Of a stretch of 16,564 nucleotides of DNA, positions 1-7,676 are shown piece by piece. The notes under the pieces are model-generated. The model did no database searches and was not told where the DNA came from. It saw only the letters and a program-made list of their open reading frames with translations. Every line of letters begins with the position of its first letter. Position 1 is the first letter of the stretch. A program made the translations under genes and the position numbers. Origin of the DNA: CAZZKF01 sp964654995 (GTDB taxonomy: Bacteria > Pseudomonadota > Alphaproteobacteria > CAZZKF01); contig CAZZKF010000057.1 of NCBI GenBank assembly GCA_964654995.1, positions 1 to 16,564 on the forward strand, given 5' to 3'.

Positions 1-10
1 GCCGGGGGGA

Positions 11-86
11 TGGTGGAGCCGAGGGGAATCGAACCCCTGACCTCGACATTGCGAACGTCGCGCTCTCCCAACTGAGCTACGGCCCC
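11..86 (-). tRNA. tRNA-Ala (anticodon CGC)
   Basis: Read on the minus strand, this 76-nt stretch folds as a complete tRNA. The 7-bp acceptor stem is GGGGCCG/CGGCTCC, the D arm is GCTC/GAGC, and the anticodon arm carries the loop TTCGCAA. The T arm holds the canonical TTCGATT loop, and a genomically encoded CCA end follows discriminator A. The anticodon is CGC, which reads codon GCG. The acceptor stem has the G3:U70 wobble pair, the main alanine identity element, so both anticodon and identity element agree on alanine. Confidence 0.97.
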
Positions 87-107
87 GGATGCCGGCTGGC
101 GGGCGCC

Positions 108-136
108 AATCTGCTCCCAAGCCCGGATTCTGTCAA
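108..136 (-). promoter_or_regulatory. sigma70-type promoter of tRNA-Ala
   Basis: On the minus strand a perfect -35 TTGACA (131-136) is followed by a 17-bp spacer and a weak -10 CAGATT (108-113). The expected start point is near position 101, about 15 nt before the tRNA 5' end at 86. That distance is right for a tRNA leader. The -10 is poor, so the call rests on the -35 and the spacing. Confidence 0.55.
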
Positions 137-242
137 GACCGGCGGTTGCCGCCGGCTTGCGCTGCCTGTTTGAAACCAGTAAACCTCTTGCCAGACCGAT
201 GCTGGCCCCTTCGGCCGGTGCGCAAAGGGAAATGCCACGGAC

Positions 243-533
243 ATGTATGCGCTTCTTCACCTGATCGGGACCGTCATCGACCTCTACATCTGGCTGGTGA
301 TCATCGCCGCTATCTTAAGCTGGCTGATCGCCTTCAACGTGATCAACACGTATAACCGGTTTGTCGGCATGGTGTCCTATTTTCTCCATCAGGTCACCGA
401 GCCGGCGCTGCGACCGATCCGGCGCATTCTCCCCGCCATGGGCGGCATCGATCTGTCGCCGCTGGTGCTGATTCTGCTGCTGATTTTCCTGCGCAATCTC
501 ATCATGGTTGACCTTGCCCGCGCGCTTTTGTGA
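243..533 (+). CDS. YggT family membrane protein
   Basis: A 96-residue integral membrane protein of the YggT family. Hydrophobic segments lie at about residues 4-28 and 70-90. Between them is an amphipathic stretch with the family hallmark 'EPALRPIRRILP' (about 53-64), and 'GGIDLSPLVLILLL' begins the second half. YggT proteins are small conserved inner-membrane proteins of uncertain function, linked in various bacteria to osmotic stress tolerance and envelope or division processes. The ATG at 243 has a purine-rich AAGGGA about 12 nt upstream. The gene overlaps the next one by 26 nt, so the two are probably cotranslated, and folD follows. This yggT, DUF167, folD order is common in Alphaproteobacteria. 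Confidence 0.9.
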   Translation: MYALLHLIGTVIDLYIWLVIIAAILSWLIAFNVINTYNRFVGMVSYFLHQVTEPALRPIRRILPAMGGIDLSPLVLILLLIFLRNLIMVDLARALL

Positions 534-891
534 CCCCGATTCGCCGTTTGCGCTGCGCGGCGACGCGCTTGTGGTCGCGGTCCGCATCGTGCCCAAGGCC
601 GGCGCCAATGCCATCGCCGGCATCGAGACGGATGCAACCGGACGCCCCCGGCTCAAGGTGCGGGTGACGGCGGTGCCGGAGTCCGGCAAGGCCAACGCGG
701 CGCTCATTCGCCTGCTGGCCAAGACCTGGGGATTGGCACCGACCACCATTTCGGTTGCGCGCGGCGCCAGGGATCGCAATAAAGAGCTGCGCATCGCCGG
801 CGATGGTGCCGCCCTGCAAGACCGGCTCGAGCGCTGGCTGCGCGATCATCAGCAAGACTCGAAAACCAAGAAGAAGGGAGACGCGCGGTGA
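508..891 (+). CDS. DUF167 (YggU family) protein
   Basis: A 127-residue soluble protein of the DUF167/YggU family. The family pattern is clear: a first strand 'VAVRIVPKAGANAIAGI' (about 23-39), then 'LKVRVTAVPESGKANAALIRLLAK' (about 49-72), then 'ARGARDRNKELRI' (about 84-96). The molecular function is unknown. The C-terminus is a basic, low-complexity tail beyond the usual domain end. The only plausible start before the conserved core is the TTG at 508, because the frame is closed at 481-483. The gene therefore begins inside yggT (26-nt overlap). Its stop TGA overlaps the GTG start of folD (GTGA at 888-891), which suggests a translationally coupled three-gene operon. The exact start is the least certain point. 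Confidence 0.88.
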   Translation: MTLPARFCDPDSPFALRGDALVVAVRIVPKAGANAIAGIETDATGRPRLKVRVTAVPESGKANAALIRLLAKTWGLAPTTISVARGARDRNKELRIAGDGAALQDRLERWLRDHQQDSKTKKKGDAR

Positions 892-1802
892 CCAGCGCAC
901 GAATCATCGACGGCAAGGCCTTTGCCGCTGGTTTGAGGGGCCGCATTGCCGGTCAGGTGACACAATTGAAGGAGCGGCACGGAATCACCCCGGGCCTTGC
1001 CGTGGTTCTGGTCGGCGAGGACCCGGCCAGCCAGATTTACGTCCGCAACAAGGGCCGGGCGACGCTCGAGGTCGGCATGAAGTCGTTCGAGCACCGGTTG
1101 CCGGCCGCCACCAGCCAGGACGAACTGCTCGATCTCGTCCACCGGCTGAACGGCGACGGGCAAGTCAACGGCATTCTCGTGCAGCTTCCCCTGCCCGACC
1201 AGATCGATGCGGCGGCGGTGATCGACGCCATCGATCCCGACAAGGATGTCGACGGCTTTCACGTCGTCAATGCCGGACGTCTGGCGGTCGGCGCTCCGGC
1301 GCTGGTGCCGTGCACGCCGGTCGGCTGCCTGATGCTGATCAAGGATGTGCTGGGCGACGATCTCTCGGGCAGCCGCGCCCTGGTGATCGGGCGCTCCAAC
1401 ATCGTCGGCAAGCCGATGGCCCAGCTTCTGCTGCGCGAAAGCTGCACGGTGACGATTGCGCACTCGCGCACCCGCGATCTGCCTGGCGAGGCCCGGCGTG
1501 CCGACATACTGGTCGCCGCCGTCGGGCGGGCGCAGATGGTCAAGGGCGACTGGATCAAGCCGGGCGCGGTGGTGATCGATGTCGGCATGAACCGCATCCC
1601 GGCCCCCGAAAAGGGCGAGGGCAAGACCCGGCTGGTCGGCGACGTCGATTTCGAGGCCGCGCGCGAAGTTGCGGGCGCGATCACGCCGGTGCCCGGCGGC
1701 GTCGGGCCGATGACGATCGCGTGCCTGCTGCTCAACACGCTCACCGCCACCTGCCGCGCCGCCGGGGTGGAGGTGCCTGAATCCAGCGAGGCGACTCACT
1801 AA
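888..1802 (+). CDS. folD: Bifunctional methylenetetrahydrofolate dehydrogenase/methenyltetrahydrofolate cyclohydrolase
   Basis: FolD, 304 residues, interconverts 5,10-methylene-THF, 5,10-methenyl-THF and 10-formyl-THF with NADP(H) in cytosolic one-carbon metabolism. The catalytic YxxxK motif is present (Y51 to K55, 'YVRNK'). The substrate-pocket Q99 lies in 'GILVQLPLP' and D122 in 'DKDVDGF'. Other signatures are the 'PCTPVG' loop (141-146), the Rossmann motif 'GRSNIVGKP' (168-176) and the C-terminal 'PVPGGVGPMT' (268-277). All match active enzymes. The GTG start at 888 overlaps the stop of the preceding gene and has AAGGGAG about 8 nt upstream. The TAA stop is the first three bases of the left palindrome of the following regulatory region, so the boundary with the lower-G+C block falls exactly at the end of this gene. 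Confidence 0.97.
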   Translation: MTSARIIDGKAFAAGLRGRIAGQVTQLKERHGITPGLAVVLVGEDPASQIYVRNKGRATLEVGMKSFEHRLPAATSQDELLDLVHRLNGDGQVNGILVQLPLPDQIDAAAVIDAIDPDKDVDGFHVVNAGRLAVGAPALVPCTPVGCLMLIKDVLGDDLSGSRALVIGRSNIVGKPMAQLLLRESCTVTIAHSRTRDLPGEARRADILVAAVGRAQMVKGDWIKPGAVVIDVGMNRIPAPEKGEGKTRLVGDVDFEAAREVAGAITPVPGGVGPMTIACLLLNTLTATCRAAGVEVPESSEATH

Positions 1803-1821
1803 GATCAAGACCTTGATCTTA
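1800..1821. repeat. Near-perfect 22-bp palindrome (left copy)
   Basis: Arms TAAGATCAAG and CTTGATCTTA flank a two-base centre AC. The 22 bp differ from the right copy at 1845-1866 at only one position, in the centre. The left arm contains the folD stop codon. The right arm contains the proposed -35 hexamer TTGATC (1813-1818). Size and symmetry are typical of a dimeric regulator's operator. Confidence 0.85.
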
Positions 1822-1841
1822 ACATAGTACGCCGCTATTAT
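1813..1841 (+). promoter_or_regulatory. Putative promoter of the AAA+ ATPase gene
   Basis: A -35 TTGATC (1813-1818, four of six consensus bases), a 17-bp spacer and a -10 TATTAT (1836-1841, five of six) point to the ATPase gene. The start site would be near 1848, about 29 nt before its ATG. The -35 lies inside the left palindrome, and the -10 directly abuts the right palindrome, which then covers the start site. This geometry suggests repression by a protein bound to both sites. The promoter was identified by eye only. Confidence 0.55.
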
Positions 1842-1869
1842 CATTAAGATCAAGGCCTTGATCTTAATG
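1842..1869. repeat. Perfect 28-bp palindrome (right copy)
   Basis: A fully self-complementary 28-mer centred between 1855 and 1856. Its arms run CATTAAGATCAAGG and CCTTGATCTTAATG. Its inner 22 bp repeat the left palindrome with a centre-to-centre distance of 45 bp. It ends 7 bp before the ATPase ATG and would overlap the transcription start of the proposed promoter. There is no T-run after it, so it does not look like a plus-strand terminator. Confidence 0.9.
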
Positions 1870-1876
1870 GTGGGTC

Positions 1877-3340
1877 ATGCGTCAAGTTACTGATAAAGAA
1901 ATACGATTCCGGATGCGTTTCGATAATCCTTGGTGGGAATCAGGGTTTCGATACACATCAGGATACCAGCTTCGACGGATATATTTCGACAGTTTTTGCG
2001 CCCTCGTCGGTCAAAAGGCCGTCAACCGGGCCATCGTTCTCATGGGGCCGCGACGTGTTGGTAAAACGGTTTTGCTGCGCCAATTTGTCGAATGGTTGAT
2101 CGGGAAAGGTGCGGCGCCCGATCGCATCCTGTATGTCTCTGTTGATCAACCCGTTTACACGGGGCTGTCCCTGGAAAAGCTGCTGACGCTATTCATTGAA
2201 GAGCGCGGCCATGATCTGACAACGCCGCTTACGGCGATTTTCGATGAAATTCAGTACCTGCCCGACTGGGAGATTCACCTTAAAACTCTTGTCGATTCCT
2301 TCCCGAATATGCGCTTTATTGCATCCGGATCGGCGGCTGCCGCATTGAGACTGCGCAGCCGTGAATCGGGCGCTGGCAGGTTTACTGACTTTCTTTTGCC
2401 GCCGCTGACGTTTCCTGAGTTTTGCTACTTCAAGGATATTCCGGACCCTACTTTGGAAACTGATTTATTGGTTGAAACGGCAGTGGAAACGCTGAACCAA
2501 CAGTTCATTAACTATATAAATTTCGGTGGCTTCCCGGAAGCGGTTCTGTCCGATGAAATCCAGAAGGATTTCGGTCGGTTTGTCGGTCAAGATATCATCG
2601 ACAAAGTGCTGCTGCGCGACTTGCCCACACTTTACGGCATTCACGATACCCGGGAACTGCATCGGTTTTTCGCGGTCCTTGCCTACAACAGTGGCGAGGA
2701 AGTCAGTCTGGAAGGTCTGTCGCAGGCTTCCGGTGTGGCGAAAAATACGCTGAAAAGATACCTCGAATACTTGGAGGCAGCATTTCTGATCAAACGCATC
2801 AGCCGTATCGATAAGAACGCTCGCCGCTTTCAGCGCGAGACCCATTTTAAGGTGTACTTGACGAATCCATGCTTGAGGGCAGCGCTTTACGGGCCCGTGG
2901 GATTCGACGATCCGGCAACGGGCAAGCTCGTTGAAACGGCGATCATTGGCCAGTGGTCACAGGCGCGTATCGCCGATTATCTTCATTATGCGCGATGGCG
3001 GGGTGGCAAAGGTGAGGTCGATGTTGTGCTGGTCGATGAAACCGGGTTGCAGCCCCGATGGATTATGGAAATCAAATGGTCAGACCGGATCGCCAATCAC
3101 CCTGAGGAACTGAACGCGGTTTTCGCGTTTGCCGATACCAACAGCCATCGTCTCAACGCTCAGTTGCCAATCACAGTCCTGACACGCACTGTTTTCAAAG
3201 AGAAAAACCTCTCCGGTTACAATATCCACTTCGTTCCCGCCAGCTATGCGTGTTTTGTTATAGGGCGTGTGTTCGTTGAGGAAGTGCTGGACCGAGGCCT
3301 TCATCCTTGGAATTTCCGTTTCCCGGCAACCAGCTCGTGA
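1877..3340 (+). CDS. AAA+ ATPase, COG1373 type (AAA_14 plus DUF4143)
   Basis: A 487-residue predicted ATPase. It opens with the family's 'NPWWES' motif (17-22). Walker A is GPRRVGKT (57-64) and Walker B is IFDEIQYL (121-128). A sensor-like 'ASGSAAAALRLRS' (149-161) leads into 'LLPPLTFPEF' (173-182). A winged-helix-like segment lies at about 276-308. The C-terminal DUF4143 region carries PD-(D/E)xK-like residues: E353, D382 in 'GEVDVVLV', and E398/K400 in 'MEIKW'. The family's biological role is unsettled. The gene stands alone between folD and the convergent ytoQ (20 bp apart). Its G+C is clearly below its neighbours (sampled 60-base lines give about 35-52%), and it is full length, which suggests horizontal acquisition. 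The Shine-Dalgarno is poor at ATG 1877; ATG 1913, just before NPWW, is an alternative start. Expression is probably controlled by the palindrome pair upstream. Confidence 0.88.
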   Translation: MRQVTDKEIRFRMRFDNPWWESGFRYTSGYQLRRIYFDSFCALVGQKAVNRAIVLMGPRRVGKTVLLRQFVEWLIGKGAAPDRILYVSVDQPVYTGLSLEKLLTLFIEERGHDLTTPLTAIFDEIQYLPDWEIHLKTLVDSFPNMRFIASGSAAAALRLRSRESGAGRFTDFLLPPLTFPEFCYFKDIPDPTLETDLLVETAVETLNQQFINYINFGGFPEAVLSDEIQKDFGRFVGQDIIDKVLLRDLPTLYGIHDTRELHRFFAVLAYNSGEEVSLEGLSQASGVAKNTLKRYLEYLEAAFLIKRISRIDKNARRFQRETHFKVYLTNPCLRAALYGPVGFDDPATGKLVETAIIGQWSQARIADYLHYARWRGGKGEVDVVLVDETGLQPRWIMEIKWSDRIANHPEELNAVFAFADTNSHRLNAQLPITVLTRTVFKEKNLSGYNIHFVPASYACFVIGRVFVEEVLDRGLHPWNFRFPATSS

Positions 3341-3360
3341 GGGTTGACCATGGCGGCTGC

Positions 3361-3816
3361 TTAGAGCTCGCCGCGGATCACATATTTGAGGATGCGGACG
3401 ACCTGTTCGGGCGTCTCGGCAACCGCCAGCGCGGCGCCGTCGACTTCTTTGAGCGCATGGGTGAGCGCCGGATCGTGCAGCGTGATGATCGGGGTGCCGA
3501 TGGCGGCTGCATAGCCGGCATCAAACGCCGCGTTCCACTGCCGGTATTTGTCGCCGAAGCGGACCACCACGACATCCGCCTGTTCGATCAGTGTGCGGGT
3601 GCGAATGGCGTTCACTTTGGCGCCCTTGTGATCGCGCCAGAACGGCTTGTCCTCTTCGCCGAGGATGACCGCGCCGCAGTCATCCGATGATGCGTGATCG
3701 GTCACCGGCCCGGTCAGCGTGACCGGAAGGTCGAGATCACGAACGCCCTGCGAGATGCGATCGCGCCAGTCCGTATGGATTTCGCCGGAAAGATAGACCG
3801 TCCATTCCTGATCCAT
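3361..3816 (-). CDS. ytoQ: YtoQ family protein
   Basis: A 151-residue cytosolic protein of the YtoQ family. It shows the family motifs 'VYLSGEIHTDWR' (about 6-17) and 'FGDKYRQWNAAFDAGYAAA' in the second half. YtoQ proteins have no assigned biochemical function; the 'SGEIHTDW...' opening and 'WNAAFDAG' motif resemble the nucleoside 2-deoxyribosyltransferase-like fold, but that is a weak structural inference. The ATG at 3816 is preceded by GAGAGGA at a good distance. An in-frame extension to 3870 would run into argG and has no family similarity. The gene starts 16 nt after the argG stop, so the two are probably one transcription unit. Confidence 0.88.
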   Translation of the reverse strand: MDQEWTVYLSGEIHTDWRDRISQGVRDLDLPVTLTGPVTDHASSDDCGAVILGEEDKPFWRDHKGAKVNAIRTRTLIEQADVVVVRFGDKYRQWNAAFDAGYAAAIGTPIITLHDPALTHALKEVDGAALAVAETPEQVVRILKYVIRGEL

Positions 3817-3832
3817 GGTCGTCCTCTCGGGT

Positions 3833-5041
<1,209 letters not shown>

Positions 5042-5080
5042 CGCTGCTCCCTTGTGCTCTCTGCTGCGCGTGTGGCCGCG

Positions 5081-5108
5081 AGTATAGGCAAGGGCGCGCC
5101 GGAATCAA
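5081..5108 (-). promoter_or_regulatory. argG: sigma70-type promoter of argG
   Basis: On the minus strand -35 TTGATT (5103-5108), a 16-bp spacer and -10 TATACT (5081-5086, five of six) lie in the gap between the DUF190 gene and argG. The start point would be near 5074, giving a leader of about 33 nt before the ATG at 5041. No arginine-repressor-like box was evident beside it. Confidence 0.6.
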
Positions 5109-5123
5109 CGCGTCTTGAATACG

Positions 5124-5459
5124 CTATTCGCGCTCGCCGTACTGGATCACCTGGACGCGCTCCAGTGTCACCAGGCCGCTGCCCATGATCGCCTCGAGTT
5201 CGGGCAGGAAGTCGTTGATGCGCTCTTCGGTATCGACGATCTCGATCACATAGGGCAGGTCTTCCGAAAGCCGCAGGATCTTTGCCGTGTGCAGCCGGCT
5301 GGAGTGCCCGAAACCCATCGGCCCGCGCAACACGGTGGCGCCGGCGAGGTGCATTTCGCGCGCCTTGAGCACGATTGCCTCGTAAAGCGGCCGGCCGTCG
5401 GCGCGGTCGTCCTCGCCGATGAAAATGCGCAACAAGACGGCATCCCGGGTGATGCTCAT
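5124..5459 (-). CDS. DUF190 domain protein
   Basis: A 111-residue soluble protein that is essentially one DUF190 domain. The core 'LRGPMGFGHSSRLHTAKILRLSEDLP' (about 44-69) is followed by 'VIEIVDTEERI', typical of the family. DUF190 is PII-like in fold (family knowledge) and is often encoded next to, or fused with, crcB/fluC. An accessory or regulatory role for the fluoride channel is therefore likely but unproven. The ATG at 5459 follows GGAGGGCGGGA and lies 13 nt after the crcB stop. A longer in-frame extension to 5516 overlaps crcB and adds nothing conserved. Confidence 0.88.
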   Translation of the reverse strand: MSITRDAVLLRIFIGEDDRADGRPLYEAIVLKAREMHLAGATVLRGPMGFGHSSRLHTAKILRLSEDLPYVIEIVDTEERINDFLPELEAIMGSGLVTLERVQVIQYGERE

Positions 5460-5472
5460 GATCCCGCCCTCC

Positions 5473-5868
5473 CTAGCGGTTGATGGCCACGCCCAGTGCG
5501 TAGCCCAGCCAGACACCGACGAGGCACAGGACCAGCGAGGCGCCGACGTTGGTGCCGGCGGCCAGCCATTCGCCGTCCTGAACCAGGCTCAAGGTTTGCA
5601 GGCTGAACGAGGAAAAGGTGGTAAAGCCGCCGAACAGCCCGAGCATGACGAACTGGCGCGCCGGACTGGCCACCAGCAATCGACCATCAGGCCCGGAAAG
5701 CGCCGCAAACAGACCGATCAGAAACGACCCCGTCACATTGACCGTGAGCGTGCCCCAGGGAAAGGTCTCGCCGATGGTGCGCGCCACCAGGCCCGAGACC
5801 CAGTAGCGTGCCACTCCGCCCAGCGCACTGCCCAGGGCGATCCACAGGGCTGTCAGCGATCCGCTCAT
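5473..5868 (-). CDS. crcB: Fluoride efflux channel CrcB/FluC
   Basis: A 131-residue four-helix membrane protein of the CrcB/Fluc family. These are dual-topology dimeric channels that let fluoride leave the cytoplasm. Family motifs are 'GGVARYW' (17-23), 'GTLTVNVTGSFLIG' (39-52) with the pore Asn N44, and the phenylalanine-rich 'GFTTFSSFS' (81-89). The length matches the standard single-domain subunit. As a single copy it would form a homodimer. It sits between rlmN (63-nt gap) and the DUF190 gene (13-nt gap) on the same strand. I looked for a fluoride (crcB-motif) riboswitch in the short gap upstream and could not see one, so regulation may come only from readthrough of the upstream genes. 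Confidence 0.94.
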   Translation of the reverse strand: MSGSLTALWIALGSALGGVARYWVSGLVARTIGETFPWGTLTVNVTGSFLIGLFAALSGPDGRLLVASPARQFVMLGLFGGFTTFSSFSLQTLSLVQDGEWLAAGTNVGASLVLCLVGVWLGYALGVAINR

Positions 5869-5931
5869 GACCTGCCTTCCATACAGGACCGAACCTGGCC
5901 CGACAAGCGGCGGCCTGTTGGCCGACCAGTC

Positions 5932-7053
5932 TCAGGGCGTGGCGGTGCGGCGCGTCCGCCGGCTGGCCGACTTGAGCTGGCCGCAGGCGGCGAGGATGTC
6001 GCGCCCGCGCGGGGCTCGCACCGGCGCCGAGATGCCGGCGGCAAACACATATTCGGAAAAGCGGTCGATGGTGGCCGCGTCCGAGCATTCGTACATGACC
6101 CCGGGCCAGGGATTGAACGGGATCAGGTTGATCTTGGCGGGGATGCGGTAATGGCGCAAAAGCCGCACCAGTTCCTTGGCGTCGGCCAGTGAATCGTTCA
6201 CCCCCTTGAGCATGACGTATTCGAAGGTGATGCGCCGCGCATTGTTCGCGCCGGGATAGGCGGCGCAGGCGGCGAGCAGTTCGGCAATCGGATATTTGCG
6301 GTTGAGCGGCACGATCTCGTCGCGCACCTCGTCGCGCACGGCATGCAGCGAGACCGCCAGATTGACACCGATCTCGGCGCCGCAGCGGTCCATCATCGGC
6401 ACCACCCCGGCGGTTGAGAGCGTAATCCGGCGCTTCGAGATGGCAATGCCGTCGCCGTCCATGATGACGGCCAGCGCATCACGGACATTCTCGAAATTGT
6501 ACAAGGGCTCGCCCATGCCCATCATGACGATGTTGGAAATCCGCCGTCCCTCGCGCGGCGTCGGCCATTCGCTCAAGGAATCGCGGGCGACCAGAACCTG
6601 GCCGACGATCTCGGCCGCCGTCAGGTTGCGCACCAGAACCTGCGTGCCGGTGTGGCAGAACCGGCAGTTCAAGGTGCACCCCACCTGGCTGGACAGGCAC
6701 AGGGTGCCGCGGTCGTCTTCGGGGATGAACACGCATTCGGCTTCCTGCCCGTCGGCGAACCGCAGCAGCCATTTGCGGGTGCCGTCGGCGGAGAGCTGGT
6801 CGGCCACGATCTCCGGCCGGCCGATGGCAAAACGCTCGGCGAGCGCGGCGCGCAAGGCGCCGGATATGTTGGTCATGACGGCAAAGTCACGCACGCCGCG
6901 ATGATAGATCCAGTGCCAGAGCTGGCTGACGCGCATGCGCAGGGCGCTCTCGGGCACGCCTGCTTCGGACAGTGCTGCCGCGAGTCCGGTGCGGTCGAGG
7001 CCGGCCAGATCGGTGTCGGCCGGAGAGGAGACGACGGCGCTATCGGCAGCCAT
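5932..7053 (-). CDS. rlmN: 23S rRNA/tRNA adenine C2-methyltransferase RlmN
   Basis: RlmN, 373 residues, is a radical-SAM enzyme that methylates C2 of A2503 in 23S rRNA and A37 of some tRNAs. The [4Fe-4S] motif CxxxCxxC is C126, C130 and C133 ('CTLNCRFC'). The two catalytic cysteines also appear: C119 in 'GTLCLSSQVG' and C357 in 'RGRDILAACGQL'. 'MGMGEPLYNFENV' and 'NLIPFNPWPG' are further family signatures. The gene starts 2 nt after the stop of the ialB-like gene, so it is very probably cotranscribed with it. The C-terminal tail after C357 is short and basic. Confidence 0.97.
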   Translation of the reverse strand: MAADSAVVSSPADTDLAGLDRTGLAAALSEAGVPESALRMRVSQLWHWIYHRGVRDFAVMTNISGALRAALAERFAIGRPEIVADQLSADGTRKWLLRFADGQEAECVFIPEDDRGTLCLSSQVGCTLNCRFCHTGTQVLVRNLTAAEIVGQVLVARDSLSEWPTPREGRRISNIVMMGMGEPLYNFENVRDALAVIMDGDGIAISKRRITLSTAGVVPMMDRCGAEIGVNLAVSLHAVRDEVRDEIVPLNRKYPIAELLAACAAYPGANNARRITFEYVMLKGVNDSLADAKELVRLLRHYRIPAKINLIPFNPWPGVMYECSDAATIDRFSEYVFAAGISAPVRAPRGRDILAACGQLKSASRRTRRTATP

Positions 7054-7055
7054 CG

Positions 7056-7601
7056 TCAGTTCACCTTGCAGGCCTTGGAGATCGCCTTGTACGCAGCCGT
7101 GAACCCCATCAGCGAATAGCGATCGGTGGTGCGGGTGCCGCGGCTGGATGTTCCCTTGACGGTGAGGCGGGCGCCCTTCTTCATCGCCGCGACCATGGCG
7201 GCGTCCTGCTTGGCGTCATAGAGCCAGGCACTGTCGCCCTGGGTGAACATCTGGAAGCTGCGCCCGTCGACGATCGCGGTGGCGGTGGAGTTCTTGCGGA
7301 ACGGGTAGCCGACGATCACGCTTACTTCGTTGCTCACCGCGGCGGCCGGGCGGTGGGCGACCATGACGTAGATCTTGCCGCGCCGCACATTGTGCGGCCG
7401 GGTCTCCTTGGGCAGCGAAATCATGTAGCATTCGCGCTTGCCGCCGGTGTCCAGCACATAGGCGTCCCAGTCGCGAAAGCTGCCCAGCAGCTTGCGGTCG
7501 GCGGCCGCATCTGCTGACGGCACCAAAGCCGCCAGGGCGACCACGATGACAAACGCGCATGTGAGGGAAATCCGAACCGGCAAAATCATGGCTCTGAACA
7601 T
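7056..7601 (-). CDS. Invasion-associated locus B (IalB) family periplasmic protein
   Basis: About 181 residues, with an N-terminal signal peptide (MILPVRI followed by a hydrophobic stretch ending near ADAAA). The mature domain is IalB-like: an initial 'GSFRDWDAYVLDTGGKRECYMIS', a middle 'VSVIVGYPF' and 'WLYDAK', and a closing Cys ('SKACKVN'). The Cys pair in 'RECYM' and 'KACKV' probably forms the conserved disulfide. The family was named from Bartonella, but it is widespread in free-living Alphaproteobacteria and has no established general function. The start is uncertain: ATG 7601 or ATG 7589 (better signal peptide length, weak AGAG upstream). A GTG at 7664 is less likely. The gene lies just before rlmN and 75 nt after otsA. 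Confidence 0.82.
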   Translation of the reverse strand: MFRAMILPVRISLTCAFVIVVALAALVPSADAAADRKLLGSFRDWDAYVLDTGGKRECYMISLPKETRPHNVRRGKIYVMVAHRPAAAVSNEVSVIVGYPFRKNSTATAIVDGRSFQMFTQGDSAWLYDAKQDAAMVAAMKKGARLTVKGTSSRGTRTTDRYSLMGFTAAYKAISKACKVN

Positions 7602-7676
7602 AGCGACGGCGCCCGGTGATTTCCAGAGGGCTGGTCCTGCTGCTGCCAGTGGGGGCGCAGTCACGGCGCCGCAGGC

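Noticed and set aside
849..1853. 334-codon minus-strand open frame opposite folD
   Set aside because: Shadow of folD; it starts inside the palindrome region and has no family signature.
1842..1869. 28-bp palindrome as an intrinsic terminator of folD or as a transposon end
   Set aside because: No T-run follows it on the plus strand, no matching copy lies on the far side of the ATPase gene, and no transposase is present. The promoter geometry makes an operator a better explanation.
5869..5931. Fluoride riboswitch upstream of crcB
   Set aside because: The 63-nt gap does not show the conserved crcB-motif core sequences by eye.
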